Shown in pieces: positions 23,831 to 32,766 of a DNA stretch of 64,000 nucleotides. The position numbers were made by a program, and so were the translations under genes. The notes under the pieces are model-generated. The model searched no databases and was not told the DNA's origin. It saw only the letters and a program-made list of their open reading frames with translations. Source of the stretch: an uncultured Collinsella sp. (GTDB taxonomy: Bacteria > Actinomycetota > Coriobacteriia > Coriobacteriales > Coriobacteriaceae); contig CALDWI010000078.1 of NCBI GenBank assembly GCA_937923795.1, positions 1-64,000 on the forward strand, given 5' to 3'. Each line of letters starts with the position of its first letter. The stretch's first letter is position 1.

Positions 23831-26767
23831 TTAGTCGAAACCGCAATACGTGCAAAAGCCATCAACGAAGTCAATTGATCTTGTCGCGTTCCACCATTGG
23901 ATGCGACCGTCTCCCAAATCGTCTATCTGACTTATGTAGTGAAGCGTTGCTTCTTTTGTGATCGCATGAGTTGACGTAGTGCTCTCACTGCTAGAAGACG
24001 CTGCCGAAATAAGCGGCGTTGTTACTCGAATATGATTACTGCCGGTAAGCTGAAGACCGGTCGTTCTCGCTCCGGTGTTCACGTCGATCATATGAGATGA
24101 AAAGTCGATAACGCCTATTTGCGTCCCGTTCTCAAGACCTCTAATCTCACCGCTTACGAGACGAAGCAGGTTAGATGCCGAACCGCACTCAAAGGTTCCG
24201 CTTGCGTCGATGTTGGTAGCGGTCATGTAGTTAGTCGCCAGCGCACCGGTGTTCAGGTTCCACGTGTTGCGCCCCAGACGGTCGCTGATGATGCCCGTTT
24301 CAATGTAGCTCGCGTTGATGTAGAGCAGACCGCCGCTCAGGTATATCCCCTGAGTTTGCCCGTTGTTCGTAAGGCGGTTGAACACCTCTCGCTGGTCTAG
24401 CTCTTCGTCCAGATCGTCGGTAGACTGGTTTCCTGACGTGAGGGCGCGCGCGACAACGGGTGTTGTGTATGTCTTCGTCCCGTCAGACCATGTGATTTCG
24501 TTTCGCGTCCAATATGTGCGACCGCTCACCCAAGTAGGCTGGTAGTAGTACCAGTTTCCGCCCGTCTGCGCGCTGCTGCTCGTGCTCAGATAGTATTGCT
24601 CGCGCACCTGAGCAACGCCCATGCCGTCGGTGTCGGCAACGCGCCTTGCGCTCGTGTACTCAACCGAACCGTCGGACAGCGTGAGCTTCAAGCGCATCCA
24701 TAGGTACTGACCCTGCTTCCAGCTCGCGTTCGTTGACCATGTGGTGGGCGCGGTCGATGTGCTCGAAGAGTTGCCGTACTGCACATCAACGCCAACGACA
24801 TTGCTACCGGCTGAGCCGCCGCCAACCGAAGCGTCGGTAGAAAGCGAGAACTCGCCGGTGGTCAAGTCCCAGAAGTTCTTACCTTCCTTGTCGGTTATGA
24901 TTCCTGCCTTCAGAAGGTCTGCGTCAAGAACGCCGGTGTCCATGTAGGTTGCGTTGATATAGACCTTGCCGTCTTTGAGGTAAACGCCCTGCGTCTCACC
25001 GTTGTTGGTGAGACGGTCAAAGATGCTCTTCTGCCCAAGCGCTTCATCGAGCGCGTCAACGTACTTCTTCGCTTGGTCTTTAGCGTCGGTGCCAGCCGAA
25101 GAAGCCTGACTTTCGGCGTACTTCTTCGCTTCCTCTAGGCGCTTCGCGTCCGCTTCCTCAGCGGCCTTCACCGCCGCTTGCTGCGCGCCGCTCGCCGCAG
25201 TGTCGGCGATTGACTGCACGGTGTCGCCGCCGACGGTCGCCGCCGCCGAAAGCGAGAACTCGCCAGTGGTCAAGTCCCAGAAGTTCTTACCTTCCTCGTC
25301 GGTGAGAAGACCGGCGCGCACGCGCTCGGCTCGCATGGTTCCCGCGTTGATGAGGTCTGCCGTCACCATGCCGCCGGTAAGGAACGTCTTCCAGTCCCAT
25401 TGGCCTTCTGAGGTCAGGCCGGATGCAAGGCGAAGACCCATGCCGTTTAGGTTGACAGCCCACATGCCCGACGTGCTGCGCAGCGGAAGGCCGGTCAGCG
25501 CGTCTATGGGAACGTTGCTGTAGATTGTCCCCAGCTCGAACGTCTCGACCTTGTAGGTGCCAACCGAATTGAACTGTGCGTTTAGCGCCTGCTGAAGCTG
25601 AATGAGCCACGAAACGGACGTGCCAGCCGCAGCGTCGTAGAGCGCGTTCTGCTGGCTGTTACCCTTCAGGGCGTTGCTGACGCTCTGCCACATGTCGGCC
25701 ATCGTGTCGGTGAGCGTCCCGAACGTAACGGTAGCGTCGCCGGTGAGCAGGTCGCATTCGATTTGGGACACGCGGCCATGGAGCCGCACGCCCTCTTCTG
25801 AGAAGCCCTTGTCGATGATAGCCACATCGTCGCCCACGCCAACGCCCTCCCAAGAGCGCCCGAAGGCGTAGAGGTCGATAACGTCGGCGGTGTAGGTTAC
25901 TTTCGGTTCCTTGACCTGCTCTAGGTAGTCCCGCGTTTCCTGCAAAAGCTGCGCCGCGTCCTCGCACTGCTCGTTCACGTATGAGGTAACGGCTGGCAGA
26001 ACTCCGCCCTTGCCGTCTGGATGCCCCCAAATATCGGTGGCTTCGGCGTCCTCCACGTAGTCCTTGCCGCCGTTAATGTCGCCGAAGGTGAGACGGCGAC
26101 CGTAGCCGCCGCCCTCCGTCTCAACGCCCTTGCCGTAGCCGTATACGCGCGTTTTCGGGTTGTCGCTCGCCATTGAGCGCTTGACCGAAACGAGGTCTTT
26201 AGTCCACGTGAAGCGCTTTGCGCTGCTCTGGTTCCCGCGAAGGGCGCGAATGTTCACGCGGCGAGCGACGATGCCAGCGCCGTTGTGAACGATGGTCGTT
26301 TCAAGCTCGCCGCCCCACGTTTCCAGCAGCTCGGCTATGCCCTCGCGCACGCTGATGTGGTAGAAGGTACGCGAAGCGGTGCCGCCCTGATCGCACGTGC
26401 CAACCTCCCAGCGCGTGTCTGCGAGAATTGATGTGAGGGCTACCGACACGCTGCCAGAAGGCCGCTTATCGTCCAGCCAGTCATCCCACGTCTCGTTAAC
26501 CGAGTTGATGCAGACCGCCTGCGTCGCGGGCGCTCCGTCATCATCGTGTACGCGGTCGATGGTGTCAACGATGTGTTCGTGGCAAACTCCCTGAAGGTCG
26601 ATCCAGACTACGCGGTCGCCCTTCACGAGGTCCTCGGCGCACGTGATGTTGAGTTCGTCGGTGCCGTCCAGCGCGTCGGTGTGCGTCGCGGCGCTCACCG
26701 TGAGCCGCCCCAGATTATCGCCCCAGCGGTTGAAGCGGGTGAAGCTGATACGTCTAACTAAAGCCAT
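23831..26767 (-). CDS. Tail-tip/tail-spike protein (Tal-like, phage minor structural protein)
   Basis: 978 residues. The N-terminal about 380 residues resemble the Gp18/Prophage_tail baseplate hub domain found after Dit in siphophages. A helical middle follows, then a duplicated module. Each copy has EGKNFWDLTTGEFSLS and a preceding or following RLTNNG.TQG.YL..G..YIN block, giving internal repeats at about residues 480-560, 600-660 and 800-850. The C-terminus is probably the host-facing tip. The ATG at 26767 overlaps the Dit stop. Confidence 0.82.
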   Translation of the reverse strand: MALVRRISFTRFNRWGDNLGRLTVSAATHTDALDGTDELNITCAEDLVKGDRVVWIDLQGVCHEHIVDTIDRVHDDDGAPATQAVCINSVNETWDDWLDDKRPSGSVSVALTSILADTRWEVGTCDQGGTASRTFYHISVREGIAELLETWGGELETTIVHNGAGIVARRVNIRALRGNQSSAKRFTWTKDLVSVKRSMASDNPKTRVYGYGKGVETEGGGYGRRLTFGDINGGKDYVEDAEATDIWGHPDGKGGVLPAVTSYVNEQCEDAAQLLQETRDYLEQVKEPKVTYTADVIDLYAFGRSWEGVGVGDDVAIIDKGFSEEGVRLHGRVSQIECDLLTGDATVTFGTLTDTMADMWQSVSNALKGNSQQNALYDAAAGTSVSWLIQLQQALNAQFNSVGTYKVETFELGTIYSNVPIDALTGLPLRSTSGMWAVNLNGMGLRLASGLTSEGQWDWKTFLTGGMVTADLINAGTMRAERVRAGLLTDEEGKNFWDLTTGEFSLSAAATVGGDTVQSIADTAASGAQQAAVKAAEEADAKRLEEAKKYAESQASSAGTDAKDQAKKYVDALDEALGQKSIFDRLTNNGETQGVYLKDGKVYINATYMDTGVLDADLLKAGIITDKEGKNFWDLTTGEFSLSTDASVGGGSAGSNVVGVDVQYGNSSSTSTAPTTWSTNASWKQGQYLWMRLKLTLSDGSVEYTSARRVADTDGMGVAQVREQYYLSTSSSAQTGGNWYYYQPTWVSGRTYWTRNEITWSDGTKTYTTPVVARALTSGNQSTDDLDEELDQREVFNRLTNNGQTQGIYLSGGLLYINASYIETGIISDRLGRNTWNLNTGALATNYMTATNIDASGTFECGSASNLLRLVSGEIRGLENGTQIGVIDFSSHMIDVNTGARTTGLQLTGSNHIRVTTPLISAASSSSESTTSTHAITKEATLHYISQIDDLGDGRIQWWNATRSIDFVDGFCTYCGFD

Positions 26768-27495
26768 CGTTCCACCCACTCAAGAATCGCGGTGCCGTTG
26801 GTGATGCTCAGGTGGCACCGCCCGTTGATTTCGAAGTAATCCGAATCAATCGTAACCGGCGCGGTCTGGTTGTTAACCGTCGCGTGCTCGGTCGCCATGT
26901 CAAGCCTGATGGTGCTTGAAGACGTGAGCGCGGTGTTGATAGCCACGAACTCGCCGGTATCGACGTTCGTAATCCGCCACGCGCTGCCAGCGGAGGGCTT
27001 CGCCGTGACCTTCAGGTAAGCGGGGCGGTTGCCGCCAGCGTTTACGTAGATGTTGCCAGCCGAAACCTCCATGCGGCGCTTCTGCCCGTAATAGTCGGGG
27101 TCGCCGACATGGAAAGTCACGGTTGTTGTCGGGCAATCGTCCGTGATCTCGTCTAGGTCGGTGCTGCCGCTCACGATTGCGAGCAGGTAGCGCGTCGGGT
27201 CATCGGGAAGGTAGAGCGGCGCGGGTTCGTCAGTCCAGAGAGCCGCCGCGAGCTTGTGCCGCATCTCCGCGACCTCGCGGCGGTCTTCAGTCCTAAGCCA
27301 AATCTCAACGGGAAGGTCGTAGCCGCCACGGTAGGCGCTCTTGAAGACCTCGCCATGCCGCCCCGGCACGCTCTCGAACGTCGCGTTTACGGTCGCCATG
27401 ATGGGGCGGCGCACCTTGCAGTAAACCAGCTTCGAAAGGTCGGTGCCGTTGAAGATGATTCGGTCATGCTGGTTCCTAGTCCGTCTAAGTTGCAA
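26758..27495 (-). CDS. Distal tail protein (Dit)
   Basis: 245 residues, forming the hub between tail tube and tip. It has the order and pattern of siphovirus tail component family proteins: FNGTDLS near the start, PGRHGEVF, TVTFHVGDPDYYG and the closing ILEWVERW. The start is TTG 27495, 6 nt after a GGGGGG tract, overlapping the tape-measure stop. Confidence 0.82.
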   Translation of the reverse strand: MQLRRTRNQHDRIIFNGTDLSKLVYCKVRRPIMATVNATFESVPGRHGEVFKSAYRGGYDLPVEIWLRTEDRREVAEMRHKLAAALWTDEPAPLYLPDDPTRYLLAIVSGSTDLDEITDDCPTTTVTFHVGDPDYYGQKRRMEVSAGNIYVNAGGNRPAYLKVTAKPSAGSAWRITNVDTGEFVAINTALTSSSTIRLDMATEHATVNNQTAPVTIDSDYFEINGRCHLSITNGTAILEWVERWL

Positions 27496-30139
27496 CTGGC
27501 ACCCCCCTTTGCTTCAGCTTACTTGCGATGCCAGCGCCTATCTGCTGGCCTGTTTCGTATGCGTCCGCGCCGTCGCGAATCTGAGCGTTAAGCTCGACGT
27601 TGACGGACACAACCTGAGACGCGGGCTGCTGCCTGAAAGCGCCAATCTGGTTGAGCGCATCGGCCATGAGGTCGGAAAGGCGGTCGATTGGCAAGACCGC
27701 TTCTCGGCCTGCTTCGCCAACGCCGATGACCGAAGGCGCGTCGAAGATACCGCCTTTCGCGTACCAGCTGATGCTTACGCTCGGCAGCTTCACGGGGCCG
27801 AAGTCGTTCCAGCTCACGTTGAAGTGCGGAAGCTTCGGCTTCGGAATGCGTATCCTGATGCCGCCAAAGGCGTTCATGATCTTGCTCGGGATGCTCGAAA
27901 TCGCGTTCCACGCGCTTTCAATGGGATTCTGAATGAACCCCTTGATGCCGTCGAACACGCCTTGCACCTTCGAGCCAAGGCCGGGGAATCCCAGCTTGTC
28001 GCCGATTCGGTCTGCGATGCTAACCGCCGTGCTCTCGGCAGCGTCAAGCTTCGATCCGATGTTGTCTTTAATCGCGTTGAAGGCGTTTGCCGCTTGGCTC
28101 TTCGCAGTCTCCCAGTCGCCTTTCATCGCGGCTTGCAGAGCGCCAGCCTCAGAGCTGCCGACGGTCTTCGCGGTGTTCATGTCGTTCTGCACGGTCTGGC
28201 CGATGTTCGAGAATGCCGTTTTCGTGTTGCTCGTAAGGTTGTTCCACCAGTTAGACACGGTATCGACCGCGCCTTGCGCGAGGTTCCCGACGTTGGTTTT
28301 AAGGTCGTTCCAAGCGTTCGAAGCTCCGGTTTTGATGTTCTCCCAAGTGTCGGAAGCCCCTTGCTTCAGCTGCTCCCACTTTTCGCCAACGCCGGTGCAG
28401 AAATCCGAAACGCCGGTGCTCACCTGCTCCCAGATTCCGCCCCAGAACTCAGGCACGCCAGCGAAGAAATCCTGCACGCCCTGCCACTTCTCCGAAATCC
28501 AGCCCGTGAAGTCAGACCACATCTGCTTACCCGTCTCGGTCTGCGTGAAGAACCACGTAAGGCCAGCGACGGCAGCTGACACGGCGGCAACGCCAAGGCC
28601 GATGGGATGCGCGGCGATAAGGCCGGTGAAGCCCGTCCATCCGCTAGAGAGCGTGCCGGTGAGCATGCTTCCCAGACCGCCCGCCTTGGTGACGATGTTC
28701 GAGAAGCCGGTTCCGATCTTCGTTAGGAAGCTCGAATCTCCCATTACCTTTTTAGCGCCGCCCCAAAGCTCGCCGGCGGTCTTGAAGGCGCTTCCCACGC
28801 CCTCGGCGGCTTCCATCGTCTTGCCTATGGCAGTGGTCACGCCGCCGAAGGCGACAGCTCCTAGAGCGAGATTGTTAACAAGCGTCTGCTGCTCCGGCGT
28901 AAGGTTCTTGTACCAACCCGTGACGGTTTCGAGCGCGGGCGCAAGCGTGTTAAGAAGGCTCGTGCCGATCTCCGTTACCGCCGTCTGAACCGGCATCGCG
29001 GCTTCGCCGAGTTCCTGCATGGCCGCGTTCATCTCGTTCTGAGCGTCGCGGGATGCCAGCAGGTCTTTGTTCGTCTCCTGATACTGCCGCCCAGCGTCGG
29101 CGTAAAGCCCGGTAAGCGTCTCGGTGATGAGCTGCGACCGCTCCTGCTCGCTTCCACACGCCGCGAGCGCGGCGTTGAAGGCATCTTCTTTGGTCTGACC
29201 CTCGGCGACCGCCTGATTGAAGGCGGCCTGAGCCGAAGAGTGGCCGGAAAGGGCGGCGCTCCACTGATCGGCTGATGCCGTAGACCAGTTGAGAGCGTCG
29301 GCAAGACCGCCTGTGACGGTTCCCGTGTGCGCCGTCTCCTGCGCGGCTTCCGCAAGATTTTCGAGCGGCAGCGCGTCGCCGAACGTCGCGTATGCGCCCG
29401 CAGCAATGTCAGTCCACTGCTGAAGTTCCTGCTGGTTGGTGGTAAGGCGCGCTAGGTTCTGGCTCGCTTCCGTCGCCGTGTCGCTCTGCCCAAGGATGCG
29501 GTAAAACATCGCGTAGGTCGATGAAGCCTGTTCGGCAGTGCCGCCAGCGCTCACCCAAGCGGTTTCCAACTGCCCGCTCTGCTGTATGGCTTCCTCTTGG
29601 CTAGATGCAAGGCCGGTAAGTGCACCGGCAGCGCCGATGATGCCGCCAGACAATGCCGTTCCTGCGCTCGACACCTTGGAACCGGCGCTTGAAATCTTGT
29701 CGGCGTTGTCCTCGATGGTCTGGCCGAGCTTGCCAAGAGCAGTCTTCGAGCCTTCGGCCTGTCGCGCGGTGTCCGCAAGCTCTGTGCCGTAGCTGTCAAG
29801 CTGGCGCTCGCACTGCATGATCGCGCGCTTCAGGCTGTCGTACTGCCGTTCTTCCTGAGCCGTGAGCTTCGCGCCGCTCTGCTTCTTGCTCTCCAACTGA
29901 GCGAGCGCTTGCTTGTAAGCGTCAAGCTTCTGCTTCGTCTCGTCGTATGCCGAGTTGAGCGCCTTTACCTTCTGCTCTAGCAGCTCGGTGTTGCCGGGGT
30001 CGAACTTGAGAGCCTTGTTGATGTCGCGCAGGTCGCTTTGGGTGTTGCGCGATTCCTGCTGAACCTTCTTCAGGGCGCTTTGAAGCTCGGTCGTGTCCCC
30101 GCCGAACTTGATAACAAGACCCTTGTAGGAAACAGCCAC
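27485..30139 (-). CDS. Tape measure protein
   Basis: 884 residues. Sets tail length and enters the host membrane with the DNA. An N-terminal coiled coil (VIKFGGDTTELQSALKKVQ) is followed by an Ala/Gly-rich helical region, hydrophobic stretches (LALGAVAFGGVTTAIG, VAAVSAAVAGLTWFF), a Trp-rich repeat region (W..I....SNAW.DLK type) and a C-terminal GEAGREAVLPIDRL motif common in these proteins. Confidence 0.93.
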   Translation of the reverse strand: MAVSYKGLVIKFGGDTTELQSALKKVQQESRNTQSDLRDINKALKFDPGNTELLEQKVKALNSAYDETKQKLDAYKQALAQLESKKQSGAKLTAQEERQYDSLKRAIMQCERQLDSYGTELADTARQAEGSKTALGKLGQTIEDNADKISSAGSKVSSAGTALSGGIIGAAGALTGLASSQEEAIQQSGQLETAWVSAGGTAEQASSTYAMFYRILGQSDTATEASQNLARLTTNQQELQQWTDIAAGAYATFGDALPLENLAEAAQETAHTGTVTGGLADALNWSTASADQWSAALSGHSSAQAAFNQAVAEGQTKEDAFNAALAACGSEQERSQLITETLTGLYADAGRQYQETNKDLLASRDAQNEMNAAMQELGEAAMPVQTAVTEIGTSLLNTLAPALETVTGWYKNLTPEQQTLVNNLALGAVAFGGVTTAIGKTMEAAEGVGSAFKTAGELWGGAKKVMGDSSFLTKIGTGFSNIVTKAGGLGSMLTGTLSSGWTGFTGLIAAHPIGLGVAAVSAAVAGLTWFFTQTETGKQMWSDFTGWISEKWQGVQDFFAGVPEFWGGIWEQVSTGVSDFCTGVGEKWEQLKQGASDTWENIKTGASNAWNDLKTNVGNLAQGAVDTVSNWWNNLTSNTKTAFSNIGQTVQNDMNTAKTVGSSEAGALQAAMKGDWETAKSQAANAFNAIKDNIGSKLDAAESTAVSIADRIGDKLGFPGLGSKVQGVFDGIKGFIQNPIESAWNAISSIPSKIMNAFGGIRIRIPKPKLPHFNVSWNDFGPVKLPSVSISWYAKGGIFDAPSVIGVGEAGREAVLPIDRLSDLMADALNQIGAFRQQPASQVVSVNVELNAQIRDGADAYETGQQIGAGIASKLKQRGVPVAT

Positions 30140-30225
30140 GTAATCACCCCTCTTCGTTTGTCAAAGTGCCCATGAGTGCTTGAAGCAGCGCGCCCGCGCG
30201 GGTGCGCTGCCGTCAGGAACTCACG

Positions 30226-30504
30226 TCATGACCAGAACGCGGCTTCGGCCTTGCGCACCTTATCGTCCTCGTCGTAGTGCTCCGCAGCGTCGGCGTAGAA
30301 CGCGTTGATCTCCAACAGGTCTTGAACCTGCCGGTAGCTCATCATCTGAAGGTCTGATAGCGTCAGGCCGCATTTCTGGCAGTTGTAGATGTATCGAGCG
30401 TCGCACGCGTCGCTAAGCTCGCTTGGCAGCGGCGGCGCTTTCCTCTTCGGCGGGCGCGGCTTCCACGTCCTCTTTCGCCGAAGGAAAAAAGTTGTCCTCA
30501 ACAA
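30226..30504 (-). CDS. Tail assembly chaperone extension (frameshift product)
   Basis: About 92 residues in the -1 frame relative to the preceding gene and overlapping its end. The first about 30 residues (Arg/Lys/Pro-rich) are only the other frame of the upstream gene. The genuine domain is the distal part with CQKCGLTLSDLQMMSYRQVQDLLEI. This is the classic G/G-T organisation, in which a fraction of ribosomes slip to make a fused chaperone. The exact slip site is inferred. Confidence 0.75.
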   Translation of the reverse strand: MLRTTFFLRRKRTWKPRPPKRKAPPLPSELSDACDARYIYNCQKCGLTLSDLQMMSYRQVQDLLEINAFYADAAEHYDEDDKVRKAEAAFWS

Positions 30505-30826
30505 TTCGCATCACGTCGGAAGCCCAACCGTCCTTGCGCTCCAAGTTGTACGCGTCCGATGGGAAGGACGAAACCCACTCATCGAATCCGGTATCGAACT
30601 TCGGCGTTGCGGTCTTGATGCACGCGTAGAAGATTTCGAGCAGCGGGACGATAGCTGGCACGTCGCTAGTCATGAGAGAACCGGCGATCTTAGAAACCGC
30701 GTCCGCAATGTCCTTCGGGCGCTTCCTCCCGCCCTCGACAACCTCATTGAAGCATCGAGAATAGGCAATCGGCGTGAATGCGTTGAACGTTGCTTCGAAC
30801 TCCCTGTCTCCAACCTTAATCTTCAT
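30413..30826 (-). CDS. Tail assembly chaperone (G-like)
   Basis: 137 residues. MKIKVGDREFEATFNAF is the typical start of these proteins, and the gene lies between major tail protein and tape measure. The acidic Ala/Glu-rich end runs over the extension gene in another frame. ATG 30826 shares one base with the major tail protein stop. Confidence 0.8.
   Translation of the reverse strand: MKIKVGDREFEATFNAFTPIAYSRCFNEVVEGGRKRPKDIADAVSKIAGSLMTSDVPAIVPLLEIFYACIKTATPKFDTGFDEWVSSFPSDAYNLERKDGWASDVMRIVEDNFFPSAKEDVEAAPAEEESAAAAKRA
30485..30490 (-). other. Candidate -1 ribosomal frameshift site
   Basis: Six T's on the coding strand (AAC TTT TTT CCT) within the overlap of the two chaperone frames. A -1 slip here joins the upstream protein to the extension frame. 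It is not a perfect X-XXY-YYZ heptamer, so efficiency is uncertain. Confidence 0.5.
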
Positions 30827-31443
30827 CACGCACCAACACCCTCGCTGTCGGTTGCATCTTCGGTAAGACCTTCGAGCTTGACCGCATCAAAGAACGTTTC
30901 GTAGTCGGGAAGGTCGGAATAGCTGTCGTAGCCGCTCGTGCGGTCTTCGTCTTTGCCGCCCGGGGGCGTAACCGGTCGCCACGTGAAGGGGTAGTCAAGC
31001 TGCGTGATCTCCGGGCTGTCCTGATTCGTGTTGGCCTCGGTCGTGGGCTTGCCCATCTCGCAGCGCAGAAGGCAGCGGCGCTTTCCCATGACGTGGCCGG
31101 GTTGTTCGCACATGAAGGCGAAGGGCTTCGGCTTCTTGTTGGCCTTAAGGTTCATGCGCCCGTCCTTGGTGACGGCGTAGCCGGTCATAGCAGCGATGAG
31201 CTTTCGAAGCTCCGGCGTGCTCTCCACGTCGTAGAAGCTCATGGTGCCGCTGCCGCCGTTGTCCTGCTGTTTGTCAATCCACGGCTCATTGTCCGCGTAG
31301 CTCGTGGCGCTCTCAACGCTCGGCTCCATGCTGATAGCGACCGTGCCCTTGACGTGCACGGGCGTTTCGTAGGTAAGCGTGTCCTCGTCGGTCATAAGCG
31401 CAAAGTGAGAGTTCTTCACGCCAAAGAATCCGTTTTTAGGCAT
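30826..31443 (-). CDS. Major tail tube protein
   Basis: 205 residues, the phi13-type major tail protein. MPKNGFFGVKNSHFALMTDED opens it, with GTVAISMEPSV and GSGTMSFYDVE typical of tube subunits. It is directly upstream of the chaperone pair and tape measure. Confidence 0.88.
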   Translation of the reverse strand: MPKNGFFGVKNSHFALMTDEDTLTYETPVHVKGTVAISMEPSVESATSYADNEPWIDKQQDNGGSGTMSFYDVESTPELRKLIAAMTGYAVTKDGRMNLKANKKPKPFAFMCEQPGHVMGKRRCLLRCEMGKPTTEANTNQDSPEITQLDYPFTWRPVTPPGGKDEDRTSGYDSYSDLPDYETFFDAVKLEGLTEDATDSEGVGA

Positions 31444-31455
31444 TTGTCTGTTCTC

Positions 31456-31785
31456 CTAACCCTCATCGACGTTCACCGTGAACGCCGCTTCTGTAAGCTC
31501 TTCTGAATCAATCTCGGTAATGCCCAGCGTGTAAGGGCACTCTGCGGCTTCGAGCGCATCGCGTATGCGCCGCTCGTTCGCGTAGTCGCGGTGGCGCGTA
31601 TAGAGCGCGATATCGTAGGGCATCCACGAAAGATAGGTGTTGTTGTCCGCATAGGCCGCTTCGTTGTACCCAGCAACAAGGCAGATGAAGGGCGGCGCGG
31701 GTTCCTCGCCGTCCGCGAAGCGCTGGTTAGCCCACGGTATGCCGAGCGAATCGAGAACGCCGCAAAGCTCGTCTAGCCCGATCAT
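31456..31785 (-). CDS. Tail terminator-like protein
   Basis: 109 residues. It occupies the slot of tail-completion proteins between the gp10-like neck protein and the tail tube. PFICLVAGYNEA and YDIALYTRHRD suggest a small alpha/beta fold of that type. The start overlaps the previous stop (ATGA). Confidence 0.65.
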   Translation of the reverse strand: MIGLDELCGVLDSLGIPWANQRFADGEEPAPPFICLVAGYNEAAYADNNTYLSWMPYDIALYTRHRDYANERRIRDALEAAECPYTLGITEIDSEELTEAAFTVNVDEG

Positions 31786-32153
31786 CTGCCATCGCCCCCC
31801 ATGTCCGCGAACTCGCGCGCCACCTGGTCTGCCACCTCGGCGATAACGCCGTCGCCGGGAACGTCGCCGTAATACTCGCCGGTCTGGTTCGTGATCTTGT
31901 GGCCGTTCTCCAGAAGGTGCGTTAGCTGGTATCGCCGGTTATGCACGGTGCATTCGGTGCCCGTCTCGTCGGTCGTTACGTCGGCCTTCCAGCCCTTCTT
32001 GTAAGCGCCGGTGCGAACCTTGCTCTTCTGCTTCAGGAGCTTCACCGCACGCTTTCCGGCTTCCGCCGAGTTCTCCGCGAGCGCGGAAACGTTATCGTCC
32101 ACGCACTCTTTCATGCAGCTTCGTATGAAGCGCTCGATGCTCTGCTCAGCCAC
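31782..32153 (-). CDS. HK97 gp10-like neck protein
   Basis: 123 residues. The pattern KSKVRTGAYKKGWKADV and HLLENGHKI matches the HK97 gp10 family of head-tail joining proteins. Confidence 0.85.
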   Translation of the reverse strand: MAEQSIERFIRSCMKECVDDNVSALAENSAEAGKRAVKLLKQKSKVRTGAYKKGWKADVTTDETGTECTVHNRRYQLTHLLENGHKITNQTGEYYGDVPGDGVIAEVADQVAREFADMGGDGR

Positions 32154-32457
32154 GGTCGCCCACCACCTCTGCGAGAGTCAGCCGCACGAAGTCGGGGCTC
32201 GACCTGTCAACGCGTGCGACCGTGAGCCGCGCACCGTCGAACTCGACTAGCCGCTCCCCGTTGTAGGCGCTCTTCCGAATCTGCAACACGGCTTCGGGGT
32301 GGATGCCAGCGGCGGCGGCTGCGTAGTATGCCGCGTCGCCCATGCTGAACACATTGCAGAAGACCTTGCGCTTCGTCTCCTGCACCTGCTGCACGCCGTA
32401 TTCGTCCTTTTTGACGGTCTTAGCGATGAGCTGGCACGTGCCAGCCCACATGCTCAT
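32146..32457 (-). CDS. Head-closure (stopper) protein
   Basis: 103 residues, like SPP1 gp16. It ends the head channel before the tail attaches. VFCNVFSMGDAAYYAA and LQIRKSAYNGERLVEFDG fit this family, and its place between connector and gp10-like genes supports the call. Confidence 0.75.
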   Translation of the reverse strand: MSMWAGTCQLIAKTVKKDEYGVQQVQETKRKVFCNVFSMGDAAYYAAAAAGIHPEAVLQIRKSAYNGERLVEFDGARLTVARVDRSSPDFVRLTLAEVVGDRG

Positions 32458-32756
32458 GACGCGCCCCCGAACTCCGAGCTGCCGCGCATCATGGTAAGCA
32501 GCACGTCGAAGCTCTGATTAAGGCGGTCGGCATCGGGGTTGTCCATGCCGAAGTTCGCCTTGCAGTAGACCTTCACCGCGAGCCGAACCGTGCCGTTCGA
32601 ATCGTCGGCGGCTACGGAATCGGCAACGCCGCCCGCGCGCATCGCGGCGCGGGCGGCTTCGATGAGGTCTTCGATCTCAGCGTCGAAGTCGGTGCATTCG
32701 GCGGGAATCCTCAGCGCTTCGCGGCACGCGTCAAGCAGCTTCGGCTTCTCTGCCAT
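32454..32756 (-). CDS. Head-tail connector (gp6-like)
   Basis: 100 residues. A helical adaptor that sits under the portal. FDAEIEDLIEAARAAMRAGGV and AVKVYCKANFG are the family pattern. AGGAGGTG precedes ATG 32756; overlaps the next gene by 4 nt. Confidence 0.8.
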   Translation of the reverse strand: MAEKPKLLDACREALRIPAECTDFDAEIEDLIEAARAAMRAGGVADSVAADDSNGTVRLAVKVYCKANFGMDNPDADRLNQSFDVLLTMMRGSSEFGGAS

Positions 32757-32766
32757 GCGGCACCTC

